Shown here: positions 14,275 through 16,658 of the stretch, in pieces
How positions within the stretch are numbered: the first letter of the stretch is position 1
Layout: every line of letters starts with the position of its first letter
Assembly: GCA_964425005.1 (NCBI GenBank)
Contig: CAYRKT010000032.1
Span: 1-16,658, forward strand
Reading direction: 5' to 3'
Origin: CAYRKT01 sp964425005
GTDB lineage: Bacteria > Synergistota > Synergistia > CAYRKT01
DNA length: 16,658 nt
The notes under the pieces: generated by a model
The model's input: the letters and a program-made list of their open reading frames with translations, nothing else
Told to the model about the DNA's origin: nothing
Databases searched by the model: none
Made by a program: the position numbers and the translations under genes

Positions 14275-14783
14275 CGGACCAACCCCAGCCTGGTGAGGGG
14301 CCAGTAGCGGAAGAAGGCCGGGCCCAAGATCAGGTTCTTCGGGACGAAGCCCCAGAACCTGCTGTCCTGCGAGTTGGGGCGGTTGTCCCCCATCACGAAG
14401 TAGCTCCCCTCGGGCACCCTGACCGGGGACATCTGGTACCTGTCCCTGTGGAACACGTAGGGCTCATCCAGCCTCCTGCCGTTGAGGAAGACCACCCCGT
14501 CGGATATCTCCACCACGTCCCCAGGAAGCCCCACCACCCTCTTTATGAAGTCCTTGGACGTGTCGTAGGGGAAGCGAAAGACCACGATCTGCCCCCTCTT
14601 GGGCTCGAAGAACCTGTACCAGAACTTGCACACCAGGACCCGGTCGCCCGGCTCGAGGGTCGGCACCATGGAGCCGCTGGGTATCCAGAAGGCCTGCACG
14701 ATAAAGGTCCTTATGATCAGGGCCATGACCAGGGCGTAGGCCAAGGTCTCGATGGTCTCGCGCCACCAGGGCTTGCCAGCCAA
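14271..14783 (-). CDS. lepB: Signal peptidase I
   Basis: This membrane-bound Ser-Lys protease removes signal peptides from exported proteins. It is 170 residues long, the short type with one N-terminal membrane helix (about 11-32, IETLAYALVMALIIRTFIVQAF). The box IPSGSMVPTL carries the nucleophile Ser38, and DFIKRVVGLPGD carries the general base Lys81. The third box is MGDNRPNSQDSRFWG (131-145). There is no second membrane helix. The start is TTG at 14783 with GGAGGTG about seven bases upstream; no ATG is available near the conserved N-terminus. It follows the 55-base rplS-lepB gap, so its expression could be set apart from rplS by the hairpin there. Confidence 0.97.
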   Translation of the reverse strand: MAGKPWWRETIETLAYALVMALIIRTFIVQAFWIPSGSMVPTLEPGDRVLVCKFWYRFFEPKRGQIVVFRFPYDTSKDFIKRVVGLPGDVVEISDGVVFLNGRRLDEPYVFHRDRYQMSPVRVPEGSYFVMGDNRPNSQDSRFWGFVPKNLILGPAFFRYWPLTRLGLVR

Positions 14784-14806
14784 AGGGAAAACACCTCCGA
14801 GCTGAA

Positions 14807-14828
14807 GGGGGCAGCTCCCGCTGCCCCC
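14807..14828 (-). terminator. Perfect hairpin between rplS and lepB, possible attenuator or weak terminator
   Basis: On the minus strand, GGGGGCAGC pairs perfectly with GCTGCCCCC around the loop GGGA, giving nine base pairs, eight of them G-C, closed by a GNRA-type tetraloop. It starts 10 bases after the rplS stop and ends 23 bases before the lepB start, in the longest non-coding gap of the window. The downstream sequence begins TTCAG and lacks a U-run, so it is not a canonical intrinsic terminator. It could reduce read-through or stabilise the 3' end of the ribosomal part of the message. Structure is seen directly; function is inferred. Confidence 0.5.
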
Positions 14829-14838
14829 CTCTCAAACC

Positions 14839-15189
14839 TCAGTAGTCCTTGAGCTCCTTGACCCTAGCCGCCTTGCCGGTCCTCTTGCGGAGGTAGTAGA
14901 GCTTGGCCCTCCTCACCTTGCCCCTCCTCACCACCTCTATCTGCTCTATGAGGGGCGAGTGAAGGGGGAATATCCTCTCCACGCCTACGCCGTAGGAGAC
15001 CTTCCTCACGGTGAAGGTCTCCCTGACCCCGCCGCCGGACCTGGCTATCACGATCCCCTCGAAGACCTGGATCCTCTCCTTGCCCCCCTCTTTCACCTTG
15101 AAGTGCACCCTCACCGTGTCCCCCGGCCTGAAGTCCGGGACGTCCTGCCTGAGATACTTACCCTCCACGAGCATGACCTTGGGATCCAT
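14839..15189 (-). CDS. rplS: 50S ribosomal protein L19 (bL19)
   Basis: bL19 sits at the interface of the 50S and 30S subunits. The 116 residues match the family length and show its signature: DVPDFRPGDTVRVHFKVKEG (16-35), RIQVFEGIVIARSGGG (39-54), FTVRKVSYGVGVERIFPLHSP (59-79) and RRGKVRRAKLYYLRKRTGKAARVKE near the C-terminus. The start is ATG at 15189, with GGGAGGT eight bases upstream. It follows trmD by 24 bases, the conserved rimM-trmD-rplS order. It is followed by the window's longest gap and a strong hairpin. Confidence 0.98.
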   Translation of the reverse strand: MDPKVMLVEGKYLRQDVPDFRPGDTVRVHFKVKEGGKERIQVFEGIVIARSGGGVRETFTVRKVSYGVGVERIFPLHSPLIEQIEVVRRGKVRRAKLYYLRKRTGKAARVKELKDY

Positions 15190-15213
15190 GGCGAGATACC
15201 TCCCTCGAAGCGT

Positions 15214-16470
15214 TCATCTGCTGCCCAGGAATCTATCCAGCACTATGGCCACAGCGCTCCTCACCGAAAGGTGATTGTAGTCGTAAAACCCGCCCACTAT
15301 GGGCTCCATTATAGCATCGAGCCCCCTCATGAACTCCTCCGTCAACCCCCACCCGGTGCCGAAGACGAAGAGCACGGGCCGCTTGAGGCCCAGGACGTGG
15401 GCCTTGAGCGTCAACCAGTGCCAGGCCCCCTCCACCCTCCTGGCCGTGGTGGCGACCGCGAAAGGGGGGGCTCCCTCCTTCCTCTCTATCCAACCTCTGA
15501 GCTCCTCGAAGGAGCGGAAGACCTTGACCAGGCGCAGGGCCTCCCCCCTCTTGGGGTTGAAGTCGGCCCCGTAGCCCTCGATCCAGTGGGAGAGAAGCCT
15601 TTCCACCATATCGTGCTGGGACCTCATGGGGTTGACGACGGCGAACCGCCTTACCCCGAAGGTCCTGCAGGCCCTGGCTATGTCGTGCAGGTCGAGGCCG
15701 GTGATGGCGGTGGTAGAGACCTCCCCACGCCTGTTGTAGACGGGATGGTGGACGAGCGCCACGTAGAAGCCCTTCTCCAGGTAAGGAGCCACGTTGGCCC
15801 GGGAAAGCAGATCCGGCCTCTTCCTTATGGTGGCCTCCACGGCCTGCTCCCTCCTGAAGCTCGCCACCTTGCCGTGGTCGCCGCTCAGGAGCACCTCCGG
15901 CACCGCCAGCCCCTCCCACTCGCGGGGCCTGGTGTAGCTGGGCCAATCCAGCATCCCGTCGCCGAAGGAGTCCTCTTCCACGGACTTGGACGAGCCCACC
16001 ACCCCCGGCACGAGGCGGGAGACCACGTCTATGACCACCGCCGCCGCGAGCTCCCCGCCGCTCAGCACGTAGTCCCCTATGGAGAGCTCCACGTCCACGT
16101 GCCTCTCGACGAAGCGCTGGTCCACCCCCTCGTACCTGCCGCATATGAGAGCTATCTCCTCCATCCCGGCCAGGGACCTGGCGAACTCCTGGGTCAGGGG
16201 AACCCCCTGGGGGGAGAGGTACACGGTGAAGGGACGCCTCCCGCCCTCCCTCAGGGAGATAAGGGCCCTGGACAGGGGCTCGGCCATCATAACCATGCCC
16301 CCGCCCCCGTAGGCGTAGTCGTCGACCTGCTTGTACGAGCCCTCGGCGAAGTCGCGGGGGTTTATCACCCTGACCTTTATCTTCCCCTCCTGGACGGCCC
16401 TCCCCACCACACCGCTCTCGAACAGGGCGGAGAACAGCCAGGGCATAGTGGATATCACGTCGAAGGTCAT
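15214..16470 (-). CDS. trmD: TrmD tRNA (guanine-N1)-methyltransferase fused to a C-terminal SAM-dependent RNA methyltransferase-like domain
   Basis: TrmD methylates G37 next to the anticodon using SAM, preventing frameshifting. Residues 1-225 are a complete TrmD: MTFDVISTMP, YAYGGGGMVM (52-61), CGRYEGVDQR (110-119), the knot segment LSIGDYVLSGGELAA (129-143), and EEDSFGDGMLDWPSYTRP (165-182). Residues about 235-418 are an added domain (YVALVHHPVYNRRGE, ITGLDLHDIARACRTFGVRRF, VLFVFGTGWGLTEEF, DYNHLSVRSAVAIVLDRFLG) that resembles the SPOUT-like Methyltrn_RNA_4 family found as a separate protein in Thermotoga and Aquifex. Normal TrmD is about 230-250 residues. The join is in frame with no internal start needed. 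ATG at 16470 overlaps the rimM stop as ATGA. The substrate of the second domain is unknown. Confidence 0.95.
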   Translation of the reverse strand: MTFDVISTMPWLFSALFESGVVGRAVQEGKIKVRVINPRDFAEGSYKQVDDYAYGGGGMVMMAEPLSRALISLREGGRRPFTVYLSPQGVPLTQEFARSLAGMEEIALICGRYEGVDQRFVERHVDVELSIGDYVLSGGELAAAVVIDVVSRLVPGVVGSSKSVEEDSFGDGMLDWPSYTRPREWEGLAVPEVLLSGDHGKVASFRREQAVEATIRKRPDLLSRANVAPYLEKGFYVALVHHPVYNRRGEVSTTAITGLDLHDIARACRTFGVRRFAVVNPMRSQHDMVERLLSHWIEGYGADFNPKRGEALRLVKVFRSFEELRGWIERKEGAPPFAVATTARRVEGAWHWLTLKAHVLGLKRPVLFVFGTGWGLTEEFMRGLDAIMEPIVGGFYDYNHLSVRSAVAIVLDRFLGSR

Positions 16471-16658
16471 GGCTCCCTCATCCCATCCACGAGGCTCACC
16501 TCCACGCGGCCGGAGGCGAGGTCCACCTTCCTCACGAAGGCGCCCACGAAGGGTATCATGAACCGCGCACCCCCCTCGTCCTCGACCACCAGCACGTCGT
16601 GGGCCCTGGTCCTGACCACGTCCACCACCTTGCCCACCGGCCCGCCGCCCTCCTCCAC
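16467..16658 (-). CDS. rimM: Ribosome maturation factor RimM, C-terminal part (5' end beyond the window)
   Basis: Only the last 63 residues are present, and the reading frame continues past the right edge. They form the PRC-barrel domain of RimM: GPVGKVVDVVRTRAHDVLVV, FMIPFVGAFVRKVDLASG and the terminal RVEVSLVDGM, matching the family pattern ending in a strand and a Pro-Glu-Gly-like tail. RimM binds ribosomal protein uS19 and helps mature the 30S head. The stop overlaps the trmD ATG (ATGA), and the rimM-trmD-rplS order is conserved in most bacteria. The apparent first codon, GTG at the window edge, is internal. Confidence 0.9.
   Translation of the reverse strand: MEEGGGPVGKVVDVVRTRAHDVLVVEDEGGARFMIPFVGAFVRKVDLASGRVEVSLVDGMREP

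Noticed and set aside
1..16658. CRISPR arrays, tRNAs, rRNAs, insertion sequences, phage genes or defence systems
   Set aside because: No direct repeats, cloverleaf-like segments, transposase or integrase motifs were seen, and coding density leaves no room for them.

Overview
The window is a 16.7 kb stretch of G+C-rich bacterial chromosome. All 20 recognisable genes lie on the minus strand and are packed almost without gaps; the longest non-coding interval is 55 bases (14784-14838). Most neighbours are separated by 3-24 bases or overlap, so the region reads as one long transcription unit running from high to low coordinates. No rRNA, tRNA, CRISPR array, insertion sequence or clear promoter was found. 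Two genes are cut by the window edges: rimM at the right and flgA at the left.

Gene content and order point to a diderm, flagellated, probably thermophilic anaerobe, most likely of the phylum Synergistota. The grounds are a clostridia-like order (rimM-trmD-rplS-lepB-rbgA-rnhB ... yraN-comM-dprA-topA-trmFO), FlgA (a P-ring chaperone, which implies a Gram-negative-type basal body), a TrmD fused to a second knotted methyltransferase domain, Arg encoded mostly by AGG, a purine-rich coding strand, and frequent TTG starts. The phylum is an inference; sequence search would settle it.

Layout in the direction of transcription. (1) 16658-14839: ribosome and tRNA maturation (rimM end, trmD fusion, rplS). 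(2) 14783-12885: signal peptidase lepB, 50S-assembly GTPase rbgA and rnhB, after a 55-base gap holding a perfect hairpin. (3) 12878-11539: a FliK-like protein and an orphan FlhB C-terminal-domain protein, two flagellar-export-like genes set among housekeeping genes. (4) 11567-8613: yraN, comM and dprA, a DNA-processing and natural-transformation group. (5) 8599-5316: topA and trmFO, joined by an ATGA overlap. (6) 5298-3410: pcm, an HD-domain hydrolase and a HAD phosphatase, which look like maintenance and repair functions. (7) 3403-1: mreB followed directly by the flagellar rod genes flgF, flgG and flgA, an order resembling mbl-flhO-flhP of Bacillus subtilis.

The genes are almost all conserved families. 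No clearly undescribed system was found. The points most worth a second look are the orphan FlhB-C/FliK-like pair, the TrmD fusion, the dominance of TTG starts with a recurring start-site pattern, the rplS-lepB hairpin, and the coupling of mreB to the flagellar rod genes.
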